Below, piece after piece: positions 22,651 through 30,651 of a stretch of 64,000 nt of DNA (positions are counted from its first letter, which is position 1; every line of letters starts with the position of its first letter). Both the position numbers and the translations under genes were made by a program. The notes under the pieces are model-generated. The model was not told where the DNA came from. It searched no databases and saw only the letters and a list, made by a program, of their open reading frames with translations. The stretch is from Saposhnikovia divaricata (lineage: Eukaryota; Streptophyta; Magnoliopsida; Apiales; Apiaceae), in contig CM071600.1 of assembly GCA_036435485.1 (NCBI GenBank), positions 58,649,546 to 58,713,545 on the forward strand, read 5' to 3'.

Positions 22651-23682
22651 ATGAATAATTTGGAGGATGATGAGCATCCTAATGATTTAGTTAAAAATGC
22701 TGAATTAGCTGAATATCCAAAAAATTTGGATAAATTGAATAAATGGGTAATACCCTCTGTTCCCTTAGATCATATTTATAATATTGGATTCTTTGATTTT
22801 AAATCAAGACAGGTTATAAAAACAATGGAACAAACCATTAGAGTCACTGACTCTAATCAAACAATTAGATTATTAAATAAAAAGGATTTATTTCCTTTTA
22901 AAAGCTATAATTTTATTCATATTGGATTAATTCAAATAGCCTTTAAACCTTTAACGTTATTAGGTTTAAACACGAGTATAATGGCCTCTGTTAGAGATGG
23001 CCGATGTAGAGATTTTAAACAATCTCTAGCTGCGTTAATAGAAACCAGTTTATGCCATGGACCCGTCTATTTTGATGTGGCTCCAAATTTGACACTATCT
23101 TTAACTGATAGTCATTTGTTAGATGCTATGCAACTAACCTTACACACCCATGGATATAATTTTAAACCAGGTAGTGAGATTATAGCAATTTGCTATAGAA
23201 TTTATTACAAAGTATTAAATACTTTGAATCCGAAGGCCAAACAAATATCTTGTCCTGGAACTACAACTGTAGTTCAAACCAACTTATTAACTTCCAATAT
23301 AGCCACTAATAGAATGATTAAATGGAAAGAAATAGACTTCCCAGAGACTTGGTCTCTTCCTCAAGAACTAGAGCCTGAGCCTCAGGTCAACAAGGAAGTT
23401 GATCAAATTATTCAAACAACTGAAGGAGATGTAGAAATTAAATTTACATCTCAAAGAACTATTAGGATGCCTAGGACTAGGTCCGCTAGATATTCCTCTA
23501 CTAGTGATTATATCACTACCCCGAGCGTTTCAGCTAGAGCTTCGACTTCTCAATTCAGAGAAGAATCTACAGTTCCTGAACATGTAGAAGAAATTAGAAT
23601 TAGCCAAAATAAAATTCCAGAAGGAATTTATGAACAGAGTAGAGAATCTCCTACTCAATCAGAAATGAGTTTCCATATATAA
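22651..23682 (+). CDS. Movement protein, copy I
   Basis: 343 aa. A 30K-superfamily movement protein that would modify plasmodesmata for cell-to-cell spread. The core at residues about 85-190 has the caulimovirid pattern: hydrophobic strands, GLNTS-x-MASVRD-G at 105-118, FKQSL and ETSLCHGPVYFDVAPN at about 122-146, then SLTDSHLLDAMQL. The C-terminal third is Ser/Thr/Glu-rich and probably disordered. The ATG at 22651 is the first long-frame start after seven short upstream ORFs. The stop overlaps the next start by one base (TAATG). In badna- and caulimoviruses MP is either separate or fused to the capsid frame; here it is separate. The frame is intact. Confidence 0.9.
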   Translation: MNNLEDDEHPNDLVKNAELAEYPKNLDKLNKWVIPSVPLDHIYNIGFFDFKSRQVIKTMEQTIRVTDSNQTIRLLNKKDLFPFKSYNFIHIGLIQIAFKPLTLLGLNTSIMASVRDGRCRDFKQSLAALIETSLCHGPVYFDVAPNLTLSLTDSHLLDAMQLTLHTHGYNFKPGSEIIAICYRIYYKVLNTLNPKAKQISCPGTTTVVQTNLLTSNIATNRMIKWKEIDFPETWSLPQELEPEPQVNKEVDQIIQTTEGDVEIKFTSQRTIRMPRTRSARYSSTSDYITTPSVSARASTSQFREESTVPEHVEEIRISQNKIPEGIYEQSRESPTQSEMSFHI

Positions 23683-26600
23683 TGATAGATTTATCCCCAG
23701 GAAGTAAGATGAGAGAAATTCTTAATCAAGAATTTCAACAAGAAAAACATGCCCAATTTAGGCAATGGTATTTTAAGAAATATTCTTCTGGAGACCTAAA
23801 AAGGTTTAAAGATGAATATTATAGTTATCTAGGTAAAACGGAAGATTATATATCTTTTGTTCATTGGTTCATGAAAACATATCTAAGTAAGACTAATAAC
23901 GAAATTCTAGTCTTACAAAGACCCTGGAAAACCCCTAAGGGAGACACCATTACTTCTCCCTATCCTCCAGAACAAACAATTTGTTTGAGTAATACCACAG
24001 AAGCTACGGCTTATACAAGCCTACAAAAACTAGAGACTACTCAAGCTACTGTGAAAGATTTAAATGCGATAATTAGATCGCAAAATTATACAAACACCTT
24101 TCTTACTTGTCTAGGTGACCATTTCTTAGCCCTAGAAAACGAGATAGTTTCTCTTAAGCAAGTGATAGAAAACGAATTAATTTCTTTAAAGAAATCTATG
24201 GAGAAGCAACCTTCTTCAACCCTTGTTCCAGAATCCTCTAAGAACTATGCTCCTATGATTCAACCTCCAATTCCCATAAAAGGATTTAAATTAGATTCTA
24301 GTGGAGAAGAATTTATAAAAATTCTTCAACAAAAGTTCAACAATATGAACATATCAGTCTTATCTAAGGACGATGAATCTCAGCAATCTGAAACTTCAGA
24401 AACTGCTGAAGATTTAGAGGATATTAATAATTTAGCTACCATGTTTGCTAAACAACAAATTAGTAATCCAGAGATAAATCCTATTTATACTCCCAAATTA
24501 AATCCTATTTATCCTCCTAAATCTTTAGAAAAATTCTATTACCAAAGACCGTCTCCTCAGGATCTTCTATTTGAAGAACCAGATTATATTCAAGCCTCCT
24601 ATTCAGGAAAAGAAATCTATGAATGGAATCTTGATGGCTTAAATGAAAAGCAAATATTCGATATGATACACCGAATGATGATGTACTCTACTGTTTGTAA
24701 ACAGAATGGTAACACTAATAGTGCTATAGCTTCTTTCATTTCTACAGGATTTGTAGGGCAAATCAGGGGATGGTGGGATCACTATTTTACCCTAGATCAA
24801 AGATTAGAAATTCTTAATCACAAAAAAATTATTAAAATAGAAAATGGTATTGTTACTACTGGCGAAGAAGATGCAGTTTATACTCTGTGTCTTACAATTC
24901 TACAACATTTTGTAGGAACTAATATTCCTGTTGCTGAGAAGCTATGTACGCTCCTCCAAAATCTTAGATGCCCTTCCTTAACCCATTTTAGGTGGTATAA
25001 AGATACATTTTTATCTAGAGTTTATCAATTAGGAGAACCAAATTCGGTTCACTGGAAGTCAAAATTTATAGACGGATTACCCCATCTTTTTGCTGAAAGG
25101 GTTAGGCAATCCTTAAGAAATAAAAATGATGGAGTTAATATTAATTATATTTCTCTAACATATGGAGAAATAATTAGCCATTGTGTTAATGAAGGATTAG
25201 CTCTATGTAATGACATAAAGCTAAAAAATCAGTTAAAGCAGCAAAAACTGTCAGAAAAACACCAATTAGGTGAATTCTGTGATCAGTTTGCCTTTGATGT
25301 AGGGAAAATTCCTAAAAATCAAGATAAGAAAAAGCAAAAGATTGCTTATAAAAGAAACAAGCTTTATAAGAATAATTCTTACAAATCAAAATATCCTTTT
25401 AAAACTTCTTATAAAAAGAATTATAAGAGGAAATCTTATAATAAATCGGATAAAAAACCTTTTGTTCCCAATAAGGGAAAAAGAAAAGCCAAAAGGATTG
25501 ATATAACTTGTCATAAATGTGGCAAAGTTGGTCATTATGCTAACCAATGTTGGACAAAAAAGGCCCTTAATAAAATAGAAGATGAGCAATTACGCTCTCA
25601 ATTAGAAAAGGTCTTGCTGCATAGTTCTGATGAAGAACGGGAATCTTCTGATAACGAAGATTTAGCCCTCATTTATAATAGCTCTAGTGACTCAGATTCA
25701 CAAAGTCCTGACAATAATGATTGCCAATGTAATGAGTTAAATTATTATAAATCTATAGTAGACATGAATGGATTAAATGTCTTAACTGCTGATCAAGATA
25801 GAGTCTTGAAGATTATAGATTCAATTTCTGATTTTGAGCTTAAAAAGCAAATGCTTGAAACTCTTATTAAAAATAATAAAAAAGAAGCTCCTTTAGTCAT
25901 CGAAGCACCTTACCAGTTAAGTGAGGTATTAGATAGATTTCAAAAATCTACCCTTAAAGAAACTCCTGTTTCTCTTAATGATTTGAGAAAAGAAGTTAAC
26001 TTATTAAAATCTGAAATTACTCAGATTAAGCAGGATAATACTTTGTTATCCCAGAGGATTACTTTATTAGAAAGCAAGTCTTTAATAGCTAGTGATAGTA
26101 AGGATATTCCTTCTTCTAGTAATAAAAATGAAACAGAATATTTAAATCTGTTAGAACAAGTAACCTCTCAACAATGGTATATCAAAATTACTCTTGTAGT
26201 AAGCCGAGAATTTATTCTCAAAGATGAGATAGCCCTTGTTGACAGTGGTGCTGATTTAAATTGTATAAAAGAAGGAATAATTCCTACCAAATATTTTGAA
26301 AAAACTACTCAATCTATATCTCATGCAGCTGGAGAAAAACTTCAAGTTAGATATAAGCTTTCTAACACTTATATCTGTAATAAAGATATTTGTCTCCCTA
26401 CCTCTTTTATTCTAATAAAGAATATGAATCATAGAATAATATTAGGAAATCCTTTTCTTCATAATATTATGCCTCTCAACAATGTTGATAAAACCGGGAT
26501 TTCTACCATAATAGAAGGTAAGAATATAAAATTTGATTTTATTACAGATCCTCAAACTCGTATTATAAACGAGGTTAGAGACCGTCTTCTTAGTAAAGAA

Positions 26601-28097
26601 AAACAATTATGTTTTCTCCAAGAAGAAATCAAAGTCTTAAGCATTAATGAGCAGCTTAACCAACCAACCACCAAAACCCAAATAAAAATCATTGAAAAGC
26701 AGTTCAATGATGAGGTTTGTAATGACCTCCCTAATGCTTTTTGGGATAGGAAAAAACATGTTGTTTCCCTTCCTTACATAGATGGTTTTAATGAAAACCA
26801 AATTCCTACTAAGGCTAGACCAGCCCAGATGAATAAAGAATATCTCGAATTATGCAAAAAAGAGATTGATTCTCTTTTAGTAAAAGGCTTGATTAGAAAG
26901 TCTAAATCTCCCTGGAGTTGTACAGCATTCTATGTTAATAATGCTGCTGAGAAAGAAAGAGGCGTGCCTAGATTAGTCATTAATTATAAACCTCTTAATA
27001 AAGTTTTAAAATGGATTAGATATCCGATCCCTAACAAAAAAGATTTGTTAGACAGATTAAGCGATGCTTTAATCTTTTCTAAATTTGATATGAAATCAGG
27101 ATATTGGCAAATCCAGATTAAAGAATCAGATAGGTATAAAACAGCCTTCACAGTTCCCTTTGGTCATTATGAATGGAATGTCTTACCTTTTGGCCAGAAG
27201 AATGCCCCTTCTGAATTTCAGAATATTATGAATGATATTTTTAATCCGTATACAGAATTTATTATTGTATATATAGATGATGTTTTAGTATTTTCTAAAA
27301 CAATAGATCAGCATATTAAAGACTTAAAAATATTTAAGAATTTAATAAAGACTAATGGATTAGTTATATCTTCTCCAAAAATGAGATTGTTCCAAACTCA
27401 AGTTAGGTTTTTGGGACATATTATTAATCAGGGAAAAATTATTCCCATAGATAGAAGTATAGAGTTTGCATCAAAATTTCCTAATGAAATTCTTGATAAA
27501 AAACAACTGCAAAGATTTTTGGGCAGTCTTAATTATATTTCGGACTATTATGCTAATTTAGCACAAGATACAGCAATTCTGTATTCTAGACTCAAAAAGA
27601 AACCTGAACCATGGACTGAAAAGCATTCTCAGGCTGTTCAGAAAATCAAAGCAAAGGTAAAATGTTTACCTTGCTTATCCTTAGCCAATCCTAAATATTT
27701 CAAGATAGTAGAAACAGATGCCTCTAATATAGGGTATGGAGGAATACTAAAACAAGTAATTCCTGAGACTTCAAAAGAAGTTCTTGTTAGATTCACTTCA
27801 GGAAAGTGGAATCCCACACAGTTAAAATATTCAACTGTAAAGAAAGAAATGCTTTCTATTATTAAATGTATTTCTAAATTTCAAGGTGATTTATTAAATC
27901 AGAAATTTTTATTGCGAATTGATTGTAGTTCAGCAAAATCAATTATTGAAAAAGATGTTAAAAATCTTGTAGCAAAACAAATTTTTGCAGGATGGCAAGC
28001 TCAACTAGCAGCCTTTGAATTTGATATTCAGTTTATAAAAGGAGAAAATAATTCTCTTGCTGATTATTTAACCCGTGAATTTTTACAGGGTGAATGA
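23682..28097 (+). CDS. Capsid-protease-RT-RNase H polyprotein, copy I
   Basis: 1471 aa. From the N terminus: an RQWYFKKY-containing helical start (1-100); a coiled-coil-like Leu/Glu/Lys stretch (about 110-180); a capsid-like core with QIRGWWDHYF near 365; a Lys/Tyr-rich basic tract (about 555-605); a CCHC zinc knuckle at Cys610, Cys613, His618, Cys623; an acidic Ser/Asp stretch; an aspartic protease active site DSGAD at 854; reverse transcriptase with YIDD at 1197-1200 preceded by FGQKNAPSEFQ; and RNase H with ETDAS at 1344-1348, KKEML, RIDCS and ADYLTR near the end. It stops after RNase H with no integrase, as in Caulimoviridae. The protease would release capsid and replicase. The start overlaps the MP stop, and the last four bases (ATGA) contain the next start. 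Confidence 0.95.
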   Translation: MIDLSPGSKMREILNQEFQQEKHAQFRQWYFKKYSSGDLKRFKDEYYSYLGKTEDYISFVHWFMKTYLSKTNNEILVLQRPWKTPKGDTITSPYPPEQTICLSNTTEATAYTSLQKLETTQATVKDLNAIIRSQNYTNTFLTCLGDHFLALENEIVSLKQVIENELISLKKSMEKQPSSTLVPESSKNYAPMIQPPIPIKGFKLDSSGEEFIKILQQKFNNMNISVLSKDDESQQSETSETAEDLEDINNLATMFAKQQISNPEINPIYTPKLNPIYPPKSLEKFYYQRPSPQDLLFEEPDYIQASYSGKEIYEWNLDGLNEKQIFDMIHRMMMYSTVCKQNGNTNSAIASFISTGFVGQIRGWWDHYFTLDQRLEILNHKKIIKIENGIVTTGEEDAVYTLCLTILQHFVGTNIPVAEKLCTLLQNLRCPSLTHFRWYKDTFLSRVYQLGEPNSVHWKSKFIDGLPHLFAERVRQSLRNKNDGVNINYISLTYGEIISHCVNEGLALCNDIKLKNQLKQQKLSEKHQLGEFCDQFAFDVGKIPKNQDKKKQKIAYKRNKLYKNNSYKSKYPFKTSYKKNYKRKSYNKSDKKPFVPNKGKRKAKRIDITCHKCGKVGHYANQCWTKKALNKIEDEQLRSQLEKVLLHSSDEERESSDNEDLALIYNSSSDSDSQSPDNNDCQCNELNYYKSIVDMNGLNVLTADQDRVLKIIDSISDFELKKQMLETLIKNNKKEAPLVIEAPYQLSEVLDRFQKSTLKETPVSLNDLRKEVNLLKSEITQIKQDNTLLSQRITLLESKSLIASDSKDIPSSSNKNETEYLNLLEQVTSQQWYIKITLVVSREFILKDEIALVDSGADLNCIKEGIIPTKYFEKTTQSISHAAGEKLQVRYKLSNTYICNKDICLPTSFILIKNMNHRIILGNPFLHNIMPLNNVDKTGISTIIEGKNIKFDFITDPQTRIINEVRDRLLSKEKQLCFLQEEIKVLSINEQLNQPTTKTQIKIIEKQFNDEVCNDLPNAFWDRKKHVVSLPYIDGFNENQIPTKARPAQMNKEYLELCKKEIDSLLVKGLIRKSKSPWSCTAFYVNNAAEKERGVPRLVINYKPLNKVLKWIRYPIPNKKDLLDRLSDALIFSKFDMKSGYWQIQIKESDRYKTAFTVPFGHYEWNVLPFGQKNAPSEFQNIMNDIFNPYTEFIIVYIDDVLVFSKTIDQHIKDLKIFKNLIKTNGLVISSPKMRLFQTQVRFLGHIINQGKIIPIDRSIEFASKFPNEILDKKQLQRFLGSLNYISDYYANLAQDTAILYSRLKKKPEPWTEKHSQAVQKIKAKVKCLPCLSLANPKYFKIVETDASNIGYGGILKQVIPETSKEVLVRFTSGKWNPTQLKYSTVKKEMLSIIKCISKFQGDLLNQKFLLRIDCSSAKSIIEKDVKNLVAKQIFAGWQAQLAAFEFDIQFIKGENNSLADYLTREFLQGE

Positions 28098-29485
28098 CGA
28101 CCCCTAATAGGGGAAGAGGCCGCGGTTATGGCCGAGGTCGAGGTTATGGGAATAACAATATGTTATCTCAAGAAAGTGTCCCACTAATAGGTGATTGGAC
28201 TATATATCATCACAGACAAAGGATGCAGCAATTACCTGCACCTCCTAAAAAAGAAGATATTCCTTCTTCTAGCAAAACAACAACTTATAAAGATGTTGCT
28301 GTTACTGAGGCCCAGCAGGATAAAGAATATTTCGAAAATCCTACCACCGAAACTATTTTGTTTCTGGAAGAAGAAGATCTTAAGCTCACTCCAAATGATG
28401 GATGGTCTTTAAGAACAAAATACCTTGAATCAAGAGGTTATGCTGGCCTGAATAATCAGGGAAGGCAGAATTTAGAAATTTTGCTGAAAATCACTGAATC
28501 GATAACGATTACTCATTATCATCAGAATAATAATCCTGAGAATTTTATAAATTTCAGCAAATGTCATATCCAGAAAATACTTCTTCCAAGAGAATGGGGA
28601 TTTAATCCCAATGCAGAAAAAGCTATAAAAATAGCAGAGGGGAAGTACATTTACTTCAACTACTGGGATTATGTAGAAGCTTTCACAAAGGCTTTTTACT
28701 ATCAAAATCCGAAAAACAAGCATTCTTGGTTTTTCAGTATTGATCCAGGGGTGCTTAATAAGCCAGTTCCTAATTGGTTTTACCAATGGTGGGCAAAATT
28801 TGGTCCCTCTTTAGAAATTCTTCCTAAAGAAATTAAGGATTTATATATCCCTTGGTGCGACAATAGTCCTCTTATTGCTAGAGTAACTGCTGAAAGAATG
28901 ATTAAGGGACAATGTCCTTTCATATTTTTTACTAAATTTCAAATTCCATGGATTTGGAGATGGATAATATCAGTCTCCCAAGATAATCTTGATATTCCTA
29001 TTTTACAAAGAAATTTCTTTTGTAAATGGTGGACTAATATAGATGCTAAGGATGTGCAGGCTAAAATAGCCACCATCAAAGCAACAATTGCTGCTGAAAA
29101 AGGCCAAGGTTCTAAAGAAAAATCGCCTAATCAACCTTCAATTGCCAATATGAAAGAATATTTTCAAAAGAAATATCCTACAGATTCAGAGGAACAAATA
29201 ATGGTCCGAGTTTTAGACTTTATGAAAGAGCAATTTTTTAGTTCTTTTCCGTCTCATCCATCTCAGGAAGAGGATCAATCAATGAAAACTTCTTCATCTC
29301 AAGGATCAATGGATTCTAACCCCTATAATTGTCTAGCAGGCGAATCTCAAGCCGAAGAAGAAGAACATTTGTCTACAGAAGAATCTCAGCAGGCTCAAGC
29401 CCGCGAACCATCCCTAGGAGATTTCTGGGATGCTATGACTCAGACTTTAATTCAAAAGTCCAAAGGAAAAGCCCCCCAAAGCTGA
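28094..29485 (+). CDS. 463-aa caulimovirid protein of unknown function, copy I
   Basis: It begins with an RG-rich tail (GRGRGYGRGRGYG, residues 5-20), a possible nucleic-acid-binding or arginine-methylation region. The middle (about 100-330) is Trp/Tyr/Phe-rich and looks folded, with GWSLRTKYLESRGYAGL near 103, HSWFFSIDPGV near 211, WFYQWWAKFGPSLEILP near 228 and PWIWRW near 285. The last 120 residues are Gln/Glu/Ser-rich and low complexity. I see no signature of the caulimovirus transactivator/viroplasmin. The Trp-rich core recalls the second ORF of florendoviruses and many plant-genome hypothetical proteins derived from them, an inference from memory. The ATG overlaps the polyprotein stop (ATGA), a layout that suits termination-reinitiation. 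Confidence 0.75.
   Translation: MTTPNRGRGRGYGRGRGYGNNNMLSQESVPLIGDWTIYHHRQRMQQLPAPPKKEDIPSSSKTTTYKDVAVTEAQQDKEYFENPTTETILFLEEEDLKLTPNDGWSLRTKYLESRGYAGLNNQGRQNLEILLKITESITITHYHQNNNPENFINFSKCHIQKILLPREWGFNPNAEKAIKIAEGKYIYFNYWDYVEAFTKAFYYQNPKNKHSWFFSIDPGVLNKPVPNWFYQWWAKFGPSLEILPKEIKDLYIPWCDNSPLIARVTAERMIKGQCPFIFFTKFQIPWIWRWIISVSQDNLDIPILQRNFFCKWWTNIDAKDVQAKIATIKATIAAEKGQGSKEKSPNQPSIANMKEYFQKKYPTDSEEQIMVRVLDFMKEQFFSSFPSHPSQEEDQSMKTSSSQGSMDSNPYNCLAGESQAEEEEHLSTEESQQAQAREPSLGDFWDAMTQTLIQKSKGKAPQS
28104..28120 (+). promoter_or_regulatory. Candidate plus-strand primer (polypurine tract)
   Basis: AATAGGGGAAGAGG at the start of the 463-aa ORF is the clearest G-rich purine run in the unit. Caulimovirid plus-strand DNA is primed at such tracts. 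The same run is present in copies I-V. No functional evidence. Confidence 0.4.
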
Positions 29486-29488
29486 TCA

Positions 29489-29743
29489 ATGCCGACCTTA
29501 TTTAAAGCATTTAAAAGGTTAAAGGATGATGAAAAGGAATGCCTCAATCTTACTCATCAGATTGATGATCTTGATTCTAAATACAAGAATGCATCTCTTC
29601 TAGAAAGGAAGAATCGGTCCACTTCAGAAATTATGAGGGATTTTCATGAGGTTAAGCGTCTCCGCAACCGAAGAGAAAATATTAAAATTCTCTATTCTAT
29701 TCGGAGGAAAGTGCTTCTCAAGTATTCTAATCTGACAGGATGA
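29489..29743 (+). CDS. Small charged helical protein (84 aa), copy I
   Basis: It starts three bases after the previous stop (TGA TCA ATG). Residues 8-75 are dominated by Lys, Arg, Glu, Asp and Leu with a heptad-like spacing (LKDDEKECLNLTHQIDDLD, then MRDFHEVKRLRNRRENI), suggesting a coiled coil with a basic C-terminal half. Caulimoviruses encode a virion-associated protein with an N-terminal coiled coil and a basic C terminus, so an equivalent role is possible, but there is no sequence identity I can point to. The sequence is unchanged in all complete copies. The stop overlaps a further small ORF (ATGA). Confidence 0.7.
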   Translation: MPTLFKAFKRLKDDEKECLNLTHQIDDLDSKYKNASLLERKNRSTSEIMRDFHEVKRLRNRRENIKILYSIRRKVLLKYSNLTG

Positions 29744-29853
29744 GTGCCTTTGTCGACACAGCATCACTAATTCAAGGTCCATTATTTGGGAATCTACTAT
29801 TGAAGGCAATAATATCTGCTTTTGCTGATGGAATTTTAGTGGGCAAAGCATAA
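29740..29853 (+). CDS. 37-aa hydrophobic ORF overlapping the previous stop, copy I
   Basis: Its ATG shares the ATGA of the 84-aa ORF stop, repeating the junction used between the polyprotein and 463-aa ORFs. The product is mainly hydrophobic from residue 10 on (LIQGPLFGNLLLKAII, then SAFADGILVGKA), enough for one membrane-spanning or amphipathic helix. It is short, but the coupling geometry, intact frame in five copies and a complete duplicate in copy III support it. The TAA lies in the loop of a GCAAAG/CTTTGC hairpin. No homologue recognised; it could still be a chance frame. Confidence 0.5.
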   Translation: MSAFVDTASLIQGPLFGNLLLKAIISAFADGILVGKA

Positions 29854-29869
29854 TCTTTGCTTTAATAAA
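29843..29869 (+). terminator. Hairpin and AATAAA after the last viral ORF
   Basis: GCAAAG (29843-29848) pairs with CTTTGC (29855-29860), and AATAAA follows at 29864-29869 with a GT-rich tract (GTTTGTTGTTTG) beyond. This is a textbook plant/viral polyadenylation layout, but it lies about 165 bases upstream of the TATA box, so RNA cut here would lack the usual terminal redundancy. Equivalent elements are in the other copies. Confidence 0.55.
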
Positions 29870-30026
29870 GTTTGTTGTTTGTTTTGTAAAAGTTGTTTGT
29901 TTGTATTCATCATTGAATGCGTCGATGGGGCCCAATGAGCACCCGGCATCAATAATGTCTACTTTTCTTAAAGTTTTTGTCTGTTGTAATAATTCAGTAC
30001 AATAGTGTGTATTAGTGTGTCTCTAA

Positions 30027-30044
30027 CTCTCTATATAAAGAGAG
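30027..30044 (+). promoter_or_regulatory. TATA box of the pregenomic RNA promoter (copy I/II junction)
   Basis: TATATAAA at 30032-30039 lies inside the inverted repeat CTCTCT-ATATAA-AGAGAG. Transcription would start roughly 25-35 bases on, about 100 bases before the primer-binding site. Position and sequence fit the 35S-type promoters of Caulimoviridae. Equivalents lie at 38027-38034, 46143-46150, 46418-46425 (minus) and 59264-59271. Confidence 0.75.
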
Positions 30045-30169
30045 CTTTGTATTGATATTCGATACGCTTCAATAACATTTCATTCTCTTCTTACTTGCTC
30101 ATGTGCTGAGCCATTTCTTATATTAATACTATACTGCTGCTTTCCTATTCTTATCTGCTTCCGCATAGT

Positions 30170-30182
30170 TGGTATCAGAGCC
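30170..30182 (+). promoter_or_regulatory. Viral primer-binding site, tRNA-iMet
   Basis: TGGTATCAGAGCC, complementary to the 3' end of initiator tRNA-Met. This is the shared caulimovirid minus-strand primer site and the conventional genome origin. Confidence 0.95.
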
Positions 30183-30305
30183 AAGTTTTGATTAGCCCTG
30201 GTTAAGGTACACCCTTTTATCTTTTATCTTATTCTTTTAATTTATGTCTATTCTTAGCTAAATTTCTGTTGTGGAAGATTGGATGTTCTAAGTAACGCAA
30301 GTATG

Positions 30306-30350
<45 letters not shown>

Positions 30351-30651
30351 AAAAAATCGGAATATTTTTAGTGTTTTCTTAAAATGTCATCTTTTATCCC
30401 GGAAGTAAAAATGGGAGTTTTCTGGATGATTTCATAAAAGAAAATTTTTGCTAAAAATATTTCACATCTTTGATTTCGTGGATGTAATCCGTCTGTCCCT
30501 CTGGTTGACAGTTAAACGAGTGAGTCGTTTGCAAAGATGACCAAAAATATTTTTATTTCTCGCACTTTTACTTTTTCATATCAAATAAACATACTTACGT
30601 AACTCAGAGGTCCAATCCACCACAACAGCTTTAGCCTTATCTTTCATTATT
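30183..30651 (+). promoter_or_regulatory. Viral leader of copy II with upstream ORFs and a 42-nt A-run
   Basis: Between the predicted RNA start (about 30065) and the MP start are seven short ORFs: 30101-30109 (2 codons), 30244-30261 (5), 30283-30291 (2), 30303-30371 (22, including 14 Lys codons from the A-run 30306-30347), 30384-30437 (17), 30482-30487 (ATG-TAA, a bare start-stop) and 30537-30602 (21). Caulimovirid leaders typically carry several short ORFs and use ribosome shunting or reinitiation. The long A-run inside one of them is unusual. I did not fold the RNA. Confidence 0.75.

Larger units (their letters stand above)
22181..30169 (+). mobile_element. Endogenous caulimovirid copy I, essentially full length
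   Basis: It runs from inside the tRNA-Met primer site (the first 10 bases of the site are missing) through leader, five ORFs and promoter to the base before the next primer site at 30170. All frames are open. It carries several differences not shared with later copies, for example Asn for Asp at polyprotein residue 347 and Asp for His near residue 1210, plus silent changes near 24758 and 24972. There is no LTR and no integrase, so this is a pararetrovirus rather than a retrotransposon. Confidence 0.95.

Noticed and set aside
28094..29485. Reading the 463-aa ORF as a caulimovirus transactivator/viroplasmin
   Set aside because: I could not see the conserved transactivator core; position alone is not enough, so function is left open.
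30027..30044. TATA palindrome as a transcription terminator
   Set aside because: CTCTCT-ATATAA-AGAGAG is symmetric, but position before the primer site and the TATATAAA core make a promoter the better reading.
30170..30182. tRNA gene at the primer-binding site
   Set aside because: Only 13 bases match the tRNA 3' end complement; the rest of a tRNA cloverleaf is absent.
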